From an uncultured Pseudomonas sp. (GTDB taxonomy: Bacteria > Pseudomonadota > Gammaproteobacteria > Pseudomonadales > Pseudomonadaceae), in NCBI RefSeq assembly GCF_946886105.1, contig NZ_CAMPHV010000011.1:62001-126000 (forward strand): a stretch of DNA of 64,000 nucleotides, given 5' to 3'. This document shows positions 36,070-45,176 of the stretch, piece by piece. A program made the translations under genes and the position numbers. The notes under the pieces are model-generated. The model had not been told where the DNA came from. It made no database searches and saw only the letters and a list, made by a program, of their open reading frames with translations. Each line of letters opens with the position of its first letter. Position 1 is the first letter of the stretch.

Positions 36070-36543
36070 TCAATCTTGAGAGGCGTCTCCGAGCAACCGC
36101 ATATTCTTGTTTTCGAAACGTAGCCAGACCGTCTTCTGCTGTTCCAAACGCAGTCTGTGCGTACCGGGATTGTTATAGCCCGCATACACCAAAAGTCCAA
36201 CGGCGGGATTGCCGGCCATTGGAATATCGCGCGACTCCATGAATTGCCCGGGGACCAGTTCCAAGCTCCACACGTCGATGGCCTTGAGGTAGTCGCGGCG
36301 CAACTGCTCGCGTTGCTCGAACCATTGCTTGGCCGGAATCGACAACAGCAGCTTGAACAGCTCCGGGTCCTGTACAGCGACGAAGTCCACCGCCAGCGGC
36401 GTGTCGTTGTTGGCCTTGGGGGCCATATCCAGGGTGAGCGAACGCAGTTCGACCGAGGGTTGCGAGGAAAAATACGAGCAGGCAGTCAGCGGGGTGAACA
36501 AGCCCAACAGCACGGCTGTGCGGGCGAACCGTCCGAATCTCAT
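36070..36543 (-). CDS. tssJ: T6SS outer-membrane lipoprotein TssJ
   Basis: TssJ is the outer-membrane lipoprotein of the TssJLM complex. The 157 residues have a lipoprotein signal ending in the lipobox LTAC (Cys22) and then a beta-rich domain with VELRSLTLDMAPKANNDTPLAVDFVAVQDPELFKLL. The final GTHRLRLEQQKTVWLRFENKNMRLL is also typical. It is the first gene of the minus-strand operon, divergent from tssB across 185 bp. No clear promoter pair was recognised there; only a short inverted repeat (ACATTG...CAATGT, 36689-36710) was seen. Confidence 0.9.
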   Translation of the reverse strand: MRFGRFARTAVLLGLFTPLTACSYFSSQPSVELRSLTLDMAPKANNDTPLAVDFVAVQDPELFKLLLSIPAKQWFEQREQLRRDYLKAIDVWSLELVPGQFMESRDIPMAGNPAVGLLVYAGYNNPGTHRLRLEQQKTVWLRFENKNMRLLGDASQD

Positions 36544-36728
36544 GGGAATCCGTTATTCGAGGAATTTGCTTTTTTATAGACCTGTTCTAGCGTCTTGGGT
36601 AGTTCGCCGATAGACGAATGAAGGATCGCTGCTATCAGGTTCGCCGCTGGTAGCGGTCCCAAGGAGCGCGATGGGGAGGGAAACCTAGACATTGCGCACT
36701 AGCTCAATGTTTGGACAAGGGCAGGATC

Positions 36729-37289
36729 ATGGCTGAAAGTACCCAACATAAACTCGACCGAGTACGTCCACCGCGTGTGCAGATTACCTACGACGTAGAA
36801 ATCGGCGACGCAATCGAAAAGAAAGAACTCCCACTGGTGGTCGGCATCCTCGCCGATCTCTCCGGTAAGCCGGAAACTCCATTGCCGAAACTGAGTGAAC
36901 GGCGTTTCATCGAGATTGACCGCGACAACTTCAACGACGTGCTCGCCTCCACCGCGCCGCGTCTGGCGGTGCAAGTGGACAACACCATCAGCGGTGACGG
37001 CAGCAAGCTCAACGTCGCGCTGAACTTCTCCCATTTCGATGACTTCGACCCGGTCAATCTGGTCAAGCAAGTGACCCCGCTGCGCCGTCTGTTCGAGGCC
37101 CGTCAGCGCTTGCGCGACCTGCTCACCAAGCTCGACGGCAACGACGATCTGGACAAGCTGTTGCAGGAAGTGGTGGCCAACACCGAGGGCCTGCAGGAAA
37201 TCAAAGCAGCGCGCCCCGAAGATAGCGCCGGCGAGGCATCTGCCGCAGCCGCCGACTCTTCCGAGCAGCCAGAAGAACCTCAAGCCTGA
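36729..37289 (+). CDS. tssB: T6SS sheath protein TssB (VipA)
   Basis: TssB co-polymerises with TssC into the contractile sheath. The 186-residue protein has the family start STQHKLDRVRPPRVQITYDVE followed by the motif ELPLVVGILADLSG, RFIEIDRDNFNDVL and an acidic Ala/Glu-rich tail. The ATG at 36729 (MAESTQ) with AGG upstream is preferred over the in-frame TTG at 36711. It is the first gene of the plus-strand operon. Confidence 0.96.
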   Translation: MAESTQHKLDRVRPPRVQITYDVEIGDAIEKKELPLVVGILADLSGKPETPLPKLSERRFIEIDRDNFNDVLASTAPRLAVQVDNTISGDGSKLNVALNFSHFDDFDPVNLVKQVTPLRRLFEARQRLRDLLTKLDGNDDLDKLLQEVVANTEGLQEIKAARPEDSAGEASAAAADSSEQPEEPQA

Positions 37290-37321
37290 TCGTCTCGATT
37301 ATAAAAACGGAGTAATTTGCC

Positions 37322-38800
37322 ATGGCCGAAACAGAATCCGGCACCCAAGGCACGACGACGTCTGCCAATCTTTCCCTCCTCGATCGCATCGTCGCAGAAG
37401 GCCGAATGGCCCACGACGACAGCCAGCAGGCGTATGCCCGCGACATGTTGGCCGAATTCGCCACCCAAGTGCTCGATGAAGGCATGGTGGTCGACAAGGA
37501 CACCGTGGCGATGATCAACGATCGCATCGACCAGATCGATCAGATGATCAGCAGTCAGCTCAACGAAATCCTCCATCACCCCGAGGTGAAGAAATTGGAG
37601 GCCTCCTGGCGAGGTCTGCATTTCCTGGTGATGAACACCGAAACCAGCACCCGGCTCAAGCTGCGCCTGTTCAACGCGACCCAGAAGGAGTTGTTGAACG
37701 ACCTGGAAAAAGCTGTCGAATTCGACCAGAGCGTGCTGTTCAAGAAAATCTACGAAGAAGACTACGGCACCTTCGGCGGACACCCGTTCAGCGTCTTGAT
37801 GGGCGATTACGAATTCGGTCGCCATCCGCAGGACATCGCCCTGCTGGAGAAACTTTCCAACGTCGCCGCCGCCGCCCATGCGCCTTTCATCGCCGCCGCC
37901 AGCCCACGGTTGTTCGACATGAGCAGCTTCACCGAACTGGCCGTGCCGCGCGATCTGGCGAAGATCTTCGAGAGCCTGGAGCTGATCAAGTGGCGTTCGT
38001 TCCGCGCCAGCGAGGACTCGCGCTACGTATCGCTGGTGCTGCCGCATGTGCTGCTGCGTCTGCCGTACGGCCCCGACACCTTGCCGGTGGAAGGCATGAA
38101 CTTCGTCGAGGACGTCAACGGCACCGACCACAGCAAATACCTGTGGGGCAATGCCGCCTGGGCGCTGACCCAGCGTATCACCGACGCCTTCGCCAAATAC
38201 GGCTGGTGCGCGGCGATCCGCGGCGTCGAGGGTGGCGGTGCGGTCGAAGGCCTGCCGGCGCATACCTTCACCACCAGCTCCGGCGATCTGGCGCTGAAAT
38301 GCCCGACCGAAGTGGCGATCACCGACCGCCGCGAGAAAGAACTCGACGGGCTGGGCTTCATTTCCCTCTGCCATAAAAAGAACAGCGACCTGGCGGTGTT
38401 CTTCGGCGGCCAGACCACCAACCTGGCGAAGACTTACAACACCGCCGAAGCCAACTCCAACGCGCGCATCTCGGCGATGTTGCCGTACGTGTTGGCGGCC
38501 TCGCGTTTCGCTCATTACCTCAAGGTGATCATGCGCGACAAGATCGGCAGCTTCATGACCCGCGACAACGTGCAGACCTACCTCAACAACTGGATCGCCG
38601 ACTACGTGCTGATCAACGACAACGCGCCCCAGGAAATCAAGGCGCAGTACCCGCTGCGCGAAGCGCGGGTCGATGTCACCGAAGTGGCCGGCAAGCCTGG
38701 TTCCTACCGTGCGACCGTGTTCCTGCGGCCGCATTTCCAACTCGAGGAACTGACCGCTTCGATCCGCCTGGTCGCGAGCTTACCGCCGCCGGCCGCCTGA
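37322..38800 (+). CDS. tssC: T6SS sheath protein TssC (VipB)
   Basis: TssC is the large sheath subunit and carries the ClpV recognition region with TssB. The 492-residue product has the typical EVKKLEASWRGLHFLVMNTETS motif, AAAHAPFIAAASPRLFDM, YLWGNAAWALTQRITDAFAKYGWCAAIRG, and the C-terminal YRATVFLRPHFQLEELTASIRLVASLP. It lies 32 bases after tssB. A UUCG-loop hairpin follows the stop. Confidence 0.97.
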   Translation: MAETESGTQGTTTSANLSLLDRIVAEGRMAHDDSQQAYARDMLAEFATQVLDEGMVVDKDTVAMINDRIDQIDQMISSQLNEILHHPEVKKLEASWRGLHFLVMNTETSTRLKLRLFNATQKELLNDLEKAVEFDQSVLFKKIYEEDYGTFGGHPFSVLMGDYEFGRHPQDIALLEKLSNVAAAAHAPFIAAASPRLFDMSSFTELAVPRDLAKIFESLELIKWRSFRASEDSRYVSLVLPHVLLRLPYGPDTLPVEGMNFVEDVNGTDHSKYLWGNAAWALTQRITDAFAKYGWCAAIRGVEGGGAVEGLPAHTFTTSSGDLALKCPTEVAITDRREKELDGLGFISLCHKKNSDLAVFFGGQTTNLAKTYNTAEANSNARISAMLPYVLAASRFAHYLKVIMRDKIGSFMTRDNVQTYLNNWIADYVLINDNAPQEIKAQYPLREARVDVTEVAGKPGSYRATVFLRPHFQLEELTASIRLVASLPPPAA

Positions 38801-38806
38801 TGTTTC

Positions 38807-38828
38807 CCGCCGGCCTTCGGGCCGGCGG
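38807..38828 (+). terminator. GC hairpin with UUCG loop between tssC and hcp
   Basis: A perfect 9-bp stem (CCGCCGGCC and GGCCGGCGG) with a TTCG tetraloop, followed by TTCTTCTC. It begins 6 bases after the tssC stop and 46 bases before hcp. The weak T tract makes it a possible partial terminator or a 3' mRNA stabiliser that separates hcp expression from tssBC. Confidence 0.65.
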
Positions 38829-38873
38829 TTCTTCTCTCCGGTTATTTCTTCTTAGATTCAGGAGCTGCACGCG

Positions 38874-39371
38874 ATGGATGCAATTATTCTCGACCTGGGC
38901 GCCGATATTAAAGGCGACAGCTTGCTCGAAGGCTACACAGACAAAATCGAGCTGATGTCCTACAGCCACAACGTCGCCATGCAGGTGACCAATGACGTCA
39001 GTAACTCGGAGCGTACCTCCGGCCGTCCTCACATCGGCGAGTTCACCGTCACCAAGTTCATCGACACTTCGACCCCCACCCTCAACGAATACTGCTGCGC
39101 CGGCAAACCCATTACCGAGGTCAAGATCACCATCGGCCGTAACGCCGCCGAAGGCAGCGGGCAGATTCTGCCCTTCATCGTCTATACCTTGACCAACGTG
39201 GTGTTCTCCAACGTCAGCGTCAGCGGTGGCACCGGCGGAAAGCCGGTCGAGACGCTGTCGATGAACTTCACCAAAATCAAATGGGAACTGACCGCGCAGA
39301 AAGACGACGGCACCAAGGAAGGCACGGCCGCCTCCACCTGGGATTTGGCCGCCAACAAGGTCGTCAAGTAA
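38874..39371 (+). CDS. hcp: T6SS inner-tube protein Hcp
   Basis: Hcp hexamers stack into the tube that the sheath expels. The 165-residue protein has the DUF796 core: MDAIILDLGADIKGDS, HNVAMQVTNDVSNSERTSGRPHIGEFTVTKFID, and ITEVKITIGRN. No C-terminal effector extension is attached. A clear AGGAGCTG ribosome-binding site precedes the ATG. A hairpin upstream may allow hcp to be made at a different level from the sheath genes. Confidence 0.96.
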   Translation: MDAIILDLGADIKGDSLLEGYTDKIELMSYSHNVAMQVTNDVSNSERTSGRPHIGEFTVTKFIDTSTPTLNEYCCAGKPITEVKITIGRNAAEGSGQILPFIVYTLTNVVFSNVSVSGGTGGKPVETLSMNFTKIKWELTAQKDDGTKEGTAASTWDLAANKVVK

Positions 39372-39374
39372 GCG

Positions 39375-39827
39375 GTGGCTGCGTTCCGGCAACGCAGCCG
39401 GGCGCCGCTGCTCGATCGCCTGGCCTCGCAGGACGAGGCCGGGTCCGTTCGGGCCAGGGGTTTCGACCGTCAGGCGTTGAGCGAATCGGTGCGCGAGGAA
39501 CTGCTGCGTCTGCTCAATACCCGACGCGCACCGCGTTCGCGGCTCAAACAAATGACCGTGATCGACTATGGCATCGTCGACTGGAGCGGCCTGTACGCCG
39601 ACCGCAGCGAAGACCGCCTCAAGTTGGCGCGGGAAATCCGCCTGGCGATCGCTCATTTCGAACCGCGGCTGCAGCTGGCCGAGGTGGACGTGCAACCCTT
39701 GGATGGCAGCCGTCATGCCCTACGCGTGCGTATCGCCGGGCAGTTGCGCAGCGGCGGCAGCGAAATCTGGCCGGTGGCCTTTGTGATGGATATGGCCGAC
39801 GGAGTGGTGCATGAGCGATTCGATTGA
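39375..39827 (+). CDS. tssE: T6SS baseplate protein TssE (gp25-like)
   Basis: TssE is the gp25-like baseplate wedge that nucleates the sheath. The 150-residue protein has PLLDRLAS near the N-terminus, then the GPW/gp25 domain (SVREELLRLLNTRRAPRS, VIDYGIVDWSGLYADRSEDRLKLAREIRLAIAHFEPRL). It starts at GTG 39375, 3 bases after hcp, and overlaps tssF by 17 bases. No tagJ-type gene lies between hcp and tssE, unlike in the P. aeruginosa H1 cluster. Confidence 0.92.
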   Translation: MAAFRQRSRAPLLDRLASQDEAGSVRARGFDRQALSESVREELLRLLNTRRAPRSRLKQMTVIDYGIVDWSGLYADRSEDRLKLAREIRLAIAHFEPRLQLAEVDVQPLDGSRHALRVRIAGQLRSGGSEIWPVAFVMDMADGVVHERFD

Positions 39828-41604
39828 CGAAGAACTGCTGGATTACTACCAGCGCGAACTGACCTGGTTGCGCCAGGCCGGCGCCGGTTTCGCCGAGCGC
39901 TACCCGAAGATTGCCAGCCGCCTCGAACTGTCCGCCGGCGAATGCCCGGACCCGCATGTCGAGCGCCTGCTGGAAAGTTTCTCGCTACTGTCCGCGCGCT
40001 TGCAACGGCGCCTCGACGACGGTTACGCGGAATTCAGCGACGCCCTGCTGGAGCAACTCTATCCGCTGGCGTTGCGGCCGTTGCCGTCCTGCGCCATCGC
40101 CCGTTTCGAGCCGGACCCGAGCAAGGGCAACCTCAGCGAGGGCTATTCCCTGCCCCGCGACACCCCGCTGTTCGTCACCACCACGGCCGGCGACAGCATC
40201 TATTTTCGCAGCACCGCCCCGGTCACCCTTTGGCCTTTGGAAGTCGCCGACGCGGTGCTGCTCGATACCGAAGAAACCCAGGCCCTGACCGGTGTTCCAC
40301 TGGCCCGTGCGGCGTTGCGCCTGAGTTTGCGCAACGTCGGCGAAGAGCCCTGGAGCGCACTGCCGATCGAGACCCTGCGCATTCACCTGGGCGGCTCGCC
40401 GGTGACCGCCGCGGTGCTCTACGACCTGCTTTGCGGCAATGCCTTGCGAACCCTGTGCGGCGTGCCCGGTAGCCAGCCGCGCGCTGTCGGCGGCTGTCCC
40501 GAGCCGGTCGGCTTCGGTGACGACGAAGCCTTGCTGCCGGACGAGGATGGGCTGCATCCGGGCCTGCGGCTGCTGGCGGAATACTTCGCCTGCCCGGAAA
40601 AATTCGCCTTCTTCGACATACCGATCGGCGTTCCCGCCGACGCCGTCGACTGGCTGGACGTCTATATCCTGTTCGACCGTACACCCTCCGCACGGCTCAG
40701 CCTGCGCAAGGAAGACATCGTCCTCGGCTGCGCACCGGTGATCAACCTGTTCCCGCGCACCTCCGAACCGCTGCGCCCGGATGGCACCCGCAGCGAATAC
40801 CGTTTGATCGCCGACGCCTACCGCGAGAACAGCACGGAAATCCACAGCATCCGCAACCTACGCGCTGGCGCCGGCCAGCGCGCGCAATGGATCGCGCCCT
40901 ACTACGCCTGCCAGCACGGCATGGGCGAAGGCCGCTTGTTCTGGCACGCCCGGCGCGTTTCCGGACGCAACCCGGGGCGGCACGGCACCGACATGCTGCT
41001 GAGCCTGGTCGACACCCATTTCAATCCCGCTGTCGATGTGCCCGACTACAGCCTTACCGCCGAGTTGCTGTGCACCAACCGGCACCTGGCGGAAACCCTG
41101 CCGGCCGGCACCCGCCTGGATTTCGAGCGGCCCGGCCCGGTGCTGCGCGTCAGCCTGTTGCGTTCTCCTCACGCGCAGTCGCTGCCGGCGCTGGGTGGCG
41201 CCTCGCGTTGGCGCCTGGTGTCGCAACTGACCCTCAATCACCTGTCGTTGGTGGAAGGCGAACAGGCCCTCGCCGCACTCAAGGAAATGCTGACCCTGCA
41301 CAATCTGCGCGACGAAGCCGCCGCCCGACGGCAGATCGAAGGGCTGAGCGGCATCACCAGCGTACGTATCGTCGAGCGGGTCGGTCGCGATGCCTGGCGC
41401 GGCTGGCGCAACGGTCTGGAAGTGCGCATCGGTCTCGATCCGCAACATTTCGTCGGCGCCAGCCCCCTGCTGTTCTCCGGGGTGTTGGCACATTTTTTCT
41501 CGCTCTACGCCAATACCAACCGCTTCGTACGCACCGTACTGCTGCTCGGCGATAAGGAGATCAAGACATGGCGTCCCCAGGTCGGCGAACCGCTGTCGCT
41601 GTAG
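39811..41604 (+). CDS. tssF: T6SS baseplate protein TssF
   Basis: TssF (ImpG/VasA family) is a baseplate wedge protein working with TssG and TssK. The 597-residue protein starts with the family motif DEELLDYYQRELTWLRQAGAGFAERYPKIASRLEL and has PDPHVERLLESFSLLSARLQRRLDD. The C-terminal part contains FFSLYANTNRFVRTVLL. It overlaps tssE at its start and tssG by 37 bases at its end, which suggests translational coupling. Confidence 0.95.
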   Translation: MSDSIDEELLDYYQRELTWLRQAGAGFAERYPKIASRLELSAGECPDPHVERLLESFSLLSARLQRRLDDGYAEFSDALLEQLYPLALRPLPSCAIARFEPDPSKGNLSEGYSLPRDTPLFVTTTAGDSIYFRSTAPVTLWPLEVADAVLLDTEETQALTGVPLARAALRLSLRNVGEEPWSALPIETLRIHLGGSPVTAAVLYDLLCGNALRTLCGVPGSQPRAVGGCPEPVGFGDDEALLPDEDGLHPGLRLLAEYFACPEKFAFFDIPIGVPADAVDWLDVYILFDRTPSARLSLRKEDIVLGCAPVINLFPRTSEPLRPDGTRSEYRLIADAYRENSTEIHSIRNLRAGAGQRAQWIAPYYACQHGMGEGRLFWHARRVSGRNPGRHGTDMLLSLVDTHFNPAVDVPDYSLTAELLCTNRHLAETLPAGTRLDFERPGPVLRVSLLRSPHAQSLPALGGASRWRLVSQLTLNHLSLVEGEQALAALKEMLTLHNLRDEAAARRQIEGLSGITSVRIVERVGRDAWRGWRNGLEVRIGLDPQHFVGASPLLFSGVLAHFFSLYANTNRFVRTVLLLGDKEIKTWRPQVGEPLSL

Positions 41605-42587
41605 GCGAACGCCTGCGCGACGAGCCGCAGGCGTTCGAACTGTTGCAGGCGCTGTTGCTGCTCGAACGCGCGCAGCCGAAGGCGACGCCCTTGGGCCAAG
41701 GCATCGACCCGCGCCGTGAGGCGGTGCGATTGCGCGGGCCACTGACGCCCGTATTCGCCGCCAGCCAGGTGGCGCGCCTCGAGTTTCCCGAACAGCAACA
41801 GCCGGTCCTCAGTACTCCGGTATTCGGTCTTGGCGGCCCGGACGGGCCCTTGCCTTACGCCTATCAGGAATGGCTGCAGCAACGCGCGCGGCTGAAGGAC
41901 CACGGCCCGGCGGAATTCCTCGACCTGTTCCAGCACCGCCTGCTGTCGCTGCTCTATCGCATTCTCTGCAAACACCGGGTGGCGATCGGTTTCGTGCCGC
42001 CGCAGGACAGCCCCGTGCAGGCTCAGTTGCGTGCCCTCACCGGTCTGTTGCCGCGCCCGCTGCAGGGGCGCCAGGCGATTCCCGATGGGTTGATCATGGC
42101 CCGTGCCGCGTTGTTCGCCGGCGCCCGGCGTTCCCTGGCTGGCTTCGAAACCATCGTCCGTCATCACTTCGCGGTGACCGTGCGTGTCGAACAATTCCAG
42201 GGCGCCTGGCGCGAGATTCCCGCCGCCAGCCGCAGTTGCCTGGGTCGTCCCGGGCGCAACCTGAGCCTCGGTCGCACCGCGGTTGCCGGCAAGCGGGTGT
42301 GGGACGAGCATGCCGGTGTCCGCATCGTACTCGGCCCGCTCAACGGCAAGCGCTATCCGAGCTTCCTGCCGGACGGCCCGGCCTACGCTCAATTGGCCGC
42401 GCTGGCCAGGTTCTACTTCGGCCCCGATCTGGACTGCTCGCTACGCCTGTTGGTCAGCGAAACCCCTGGCCTGTCGTTAAGTCGCCAGGCGCCGCCGCGG
42501 GCCGGTTGGAGCAGTTGGCTGGAGCGCGAGCCGAAGCGCCAGCTGCGCCATATCGATACACGCCTGCTCGCTGCGGAGAGTGCCTGA
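41568..42587 (+). CDS. tssG: T6SS baseplate protein TssG
   Basis: TssG (ImpH/VasB family) pairs with TssF in the baseplate wedge. The 339-residue protein has FELLQALLLLERA near the N-terminus, the conserved FGLGGPDGPLPYAYQEWLQQRARLKDHGPAEFLDLFQHRLLSLLYR segment, and C-terminal ARFYFGPDLDCSLRLLV. The ATG at 41568 lies inside tssF; the stop is 2 bases before clpV. Confidence 0.93.
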   Translation: MASPGRRTAVAVGERLRDEPQAFELLQALLLLERAQPKATPLGQGIDPRREAVRLRGPLTPVFAASQVARLEFPEQQQPVLSTPVFGLGGPDGPLPYAYQEWLQQRARLKDHGPAEFLDLFQHRLLSLLYRILCKHRVAIGFVPPQDSPVQAQLRALTGLLPRPLQGRQAIPDGLIMARAALFAGARRSLAGFETIVRHHFAVTVRVEQFQGAWREIPAASRSCLGRPGRNLSLGRTAVAGKRVWDEHAGVRIVLGPLNGKRYPSFLPDGPAYAQLAALARFYFGPDLDCSLRLLVSETPGLSLSRQAPPRAGWSSWLEREPKRQLRHIDTRLLAAESA

Positions 42588-42589
42588 AC

Positions 42590-45136
42590 ATGGATCTCGG
42601 AACCCTGGTCACCCGCCTCAACGGCGATTGCCGCCGCGCCCTGGAGCGCGCCGCCCAGCGCTGCATGCAGCGCGGCCATCATTACGTGGAAATCGAGCAC
42701 CTGCTGCTCGAACTGCTGGATATCGAAGGCGGCGACCTGGCCTGCCTGCTGCCGCGCTTTGGCTTGGAGCGCGACGCTCTGGCCGCCGAAATCAACCTGG
42801 CGTTGGAGCTGTTCAAGGGCGGTTGCACCCGCACGCCGGCATTCTCCAATCAGACCGTGGCGGTGCTCGAAGACGGCGTATTGCAAGCCAGCGTGCAACG
42901 CTTGGAGAGCGTGCGCTCGGGCATGTTGTTGCTGGCCGTGCTCGACCGCGACGAACGCCGCGCGCTGCTGCTCAATAGCGCGTCCTCGCTGTTGCGCATC
43001 CCCCGCGAGGCGTTGCGCGGCAATCTTCAGGAATGGACCGCGCCGTCCCGCGAGAGCGGCGTCGTGGCGGCCGGCAAATCCGCTAAAGGCGCCAAGGCCG
43101 GCAGCGAGCCGTCGCTGCTCGATCAGTTCACCCAGGACCTCACCGAGGACGCGCGCAACGGTCGCATCGACCCCATAGTCGGGCGCGACGGCGAAATCCG
43201 CCAGACCATCGACATCCTTCTACGCCGTCGGCAGAACAACCCGATCCTGGTCGGCGCCCCCGGCGTCGGCAAGACCGCAGTGGTCGAGGGCCTGGCGCTA
43301 CGCATCGCCGCCGGCGACGTGCCGCCGCCGCTCAAGGACGTTGCGGTGCGGGTGCTCGATCTCGGCCTGCTGCAAGCCGGTGCCGGGGTCAAAGGCGAAT
43401 TCGAGCAACGCCTGAAAGGGGTGATCGACGGCGTGCGCAGCGCCGACAAGCCGATCATCCTGTTTATCGACGAAGCCCACACCCTGATCGGCGCCGGCGG
43501 TGCCGAAGGCGGCAGCGACGCGGCCAACCTGCTCAAGCCGGCCCTGGCCCGTGGCGAGTTGCGCACCGTCGCCGCGACCACCTGGTTGGAATACAAGAAG
43601 TACTTCGAGAAGGACCCGGCGCTGACCCGGCGCTTCCAGCTGGTGCAGGTGGAAGAGCCGGACGAAGCCACCGCCGTCGAGATGCTGCGTGGTGTCGCCA
43701 GCAAGCTGGAACAGCACCATGGCGTGCAGGTGCTGGATGCGGCGATTCACGACGCGGTGAAACTTTCCCATCGCTATATCTCCGGTCGCCAGTTGCCGGA
43801 CAAAGCCATCAGCATTCTGGACACCGCCTGCGCCCGCGTCGCCCTGGCCCAGCACGACGTGCCGCCGCAACTGGAAAGCCTGCGCCACCGTCAGGTCGCG
43901 GTGCAGGACGAGCTCGACCGGCTCAAGCGCGAACAGGCCACCGGCCTCGACCACGGCGCGCGCATCGGCGAGCTGGACAGCGAAACCCTCAGCAATGCCC
44001 AGAGCATCCGCGAGCTGGAAACGCGCTGGGGCGAAGAGCGCGAGGCGGTGCGCGAACTACTGGACACCCGCCGCGAGCTGCTGGCGTTGAGCGAAAGCGC
44101 CGATGCCGCCAAACCGGCCAAGGAACTGGACAGCCGCATCGACCAACTGGCCGCCGAACTGGCGCGCCTGGAACACGGCCTGGAAGCGATTCGCCAGGAC
44201 GATCCGTTGGTGCCCGAACAGGTCGACTCGAAGATAGTCGCTGCGGTAATCGCCGGCTGGACCGGCATCCCGGTGGGCAAGATGCTCGCCGACGAAGCCC
44301 ACGCCGTGCGCACCTTGGGTCAGCGCATGGGCCAGCGGGTGATGGGCCAGGACGCCGCCCTCGGCACCATCGCCCAGCGCATCCAGGCCTACCGCGCCGG
44401 CCTCACCGACCCGGCCAAGCCGGTCGGCGTGTTCCTCCTGGTCGGTCCCACCGGCGTCGGCAAAACCGAAACCGCCTACGCCTTGGCCGACGCCCTGTAC
44501 GGCGGCGAGCGCAACCTGATCAGCATCAACCTTTCCGAATATCAGGAAGCCCACACCGTCAGCCAGCTCAAAGGCGCGCCGCCCGGCTACGTCGGCTACG
44601 GCAGCGGCGGCGTGCTCACCGAAGCGGTACGTCGCAAACCCTATTCGGTGGTGCTGCTCGACGAAATCGAAAAAGCCCACCCCGATGTGCTCGAGGCCTT
44701 CTACAACGTGTTCGACAAAGGCGTGATGGAAGACGGCACCGGCCTGGTGGTGGACTTCAAAAACACCGTGATGCTCGCCACCAGCAACGTCGGCGCCGAA
44801 CTGATCCTCGACACCCCGGCCGAACAACTCGCCGGCGAGGCGTTCAACGGCCAGCTACGCCAGGAACTGCTGCGCAACTTCCGCCCGGCCTTCCTCGCGC
44901 GCATGACCACGGTGCCCTACCGCAACCTCGACGACGCCACCCTGGAAAATATCGTCAAGGCCAAGCTCAACAAACTCCGCGCCCGCTACAAAGCCGCGAC
45001 CGGCAAACATTTCGACTTCGACCCCGGCATCGTCCAGGCGGTATTGGCCAAATGCAGCTCGGCGGGGGTCAGGGATATCGAGAATGTGTTGATGACGGAA
45101 GTAGCGGGGAAGTTGGCGGAGTGGGTGTTGGAGTGA
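42590..45136 (+). CDS. clpV: T6SS AAA+ ATPase TssH (ClpV)
   Basis: ClpV disassembles contracted TssBC sheaths for reuse. The 848 residues contain a Clp N-domain at about 1-150 (ALERAAQRCMQRGHHYVEIEHLL), the first AAA+ module with Walker A GAPGVGKT at 222-229 and Walker B IILFIDEAHTLIGAG. A coiled-coil middle region is at about 430-540, and the second module has GPTGVGKT at 619-626 and VVLLDEIEKAH. The ATG at 42590 follows the tssG stop directly. The last codons and the downstream gap are AT-richer, marking the edge of the cargo block. Confidence 0.96.
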   Translation: MDLGTLVTRLNGDCRRALERAAQRCMQRGHHYVEIEHLLLELLDIEGGDLACLLPRFGLERDALAAEINLALELFKGGCTRTPAFSNQTVAVLEDGVLQASVQRLESVRSGMLLLAVLDRDERRALLLNSASSLLRIPREALRGNLQEWTAPSRESGVVAAGKSAKGAKAGSEPSLLDQFTQDLTEDARNGRIDPIVGRDGEIRQTIDILLRRRQNNPILVGAPGVGKTAVVEGLALRIAAGDVPPPLKDVAVRVLDLGLLQAGAGVKGEFEQRLKGVIDGVRSADKPIILFIDEAHTLIGAGGAEGGSDAANLLKPALARGELRTVAATTWLEYKKYFEKDPALTRRFQLVQVEEPDEATAVEMLRGVASKLEQHHGVQVLDAAIHDAVKLSHRYISGRQLPDKAISILDTACARVALAQHDVPPQLESLRHRQVAVQDELDRLKREQATGLDHGARIGELDSETLSNAQSIRELETRWGEEREAVRELLDTRRELLALSESADAAKPAKELDSRIDQLAAELARLEHGLEAIRQDDPLVPEQVDSKIVAAVIAGWTGIPVGKMLADEAHAVRTLGQRMGQRVMGQDAALGTIAQRIQAYRAGLTDPAKPVGVFLLVGPTGVGKTETAYALADALYGGERNLISINLSEYQEAHTVSQLKGAPPGYVGYGSGGVLTEAVRRKPYSVVLLDEIEKAHPDVLEAFYNVFDKGVMEDGTGLVVDFKNTVMLATSNVGAELILDTPAEQLAGEAFNGQLRQELLRNFRPAFLARMTTVPYRNLDDATLENIVKAKLNKLRARYKAATGKHFDFDPGIVQAVLAKCSSAGVRDIENVLMTEVAGKLAEWVLE

Positions 45137-45176
45137 CCTATCCGATTGGATGGAATTATAAAAATTGGAGTCGTCA

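Noticed and set aside
41870..42589. N-terminal extension of clpV by 240 codons
   Set aside because: It is tssG in a different frame, Arg/Pro/Ala-rich without domain features; the Clp N-domain begins at ATG 42590.
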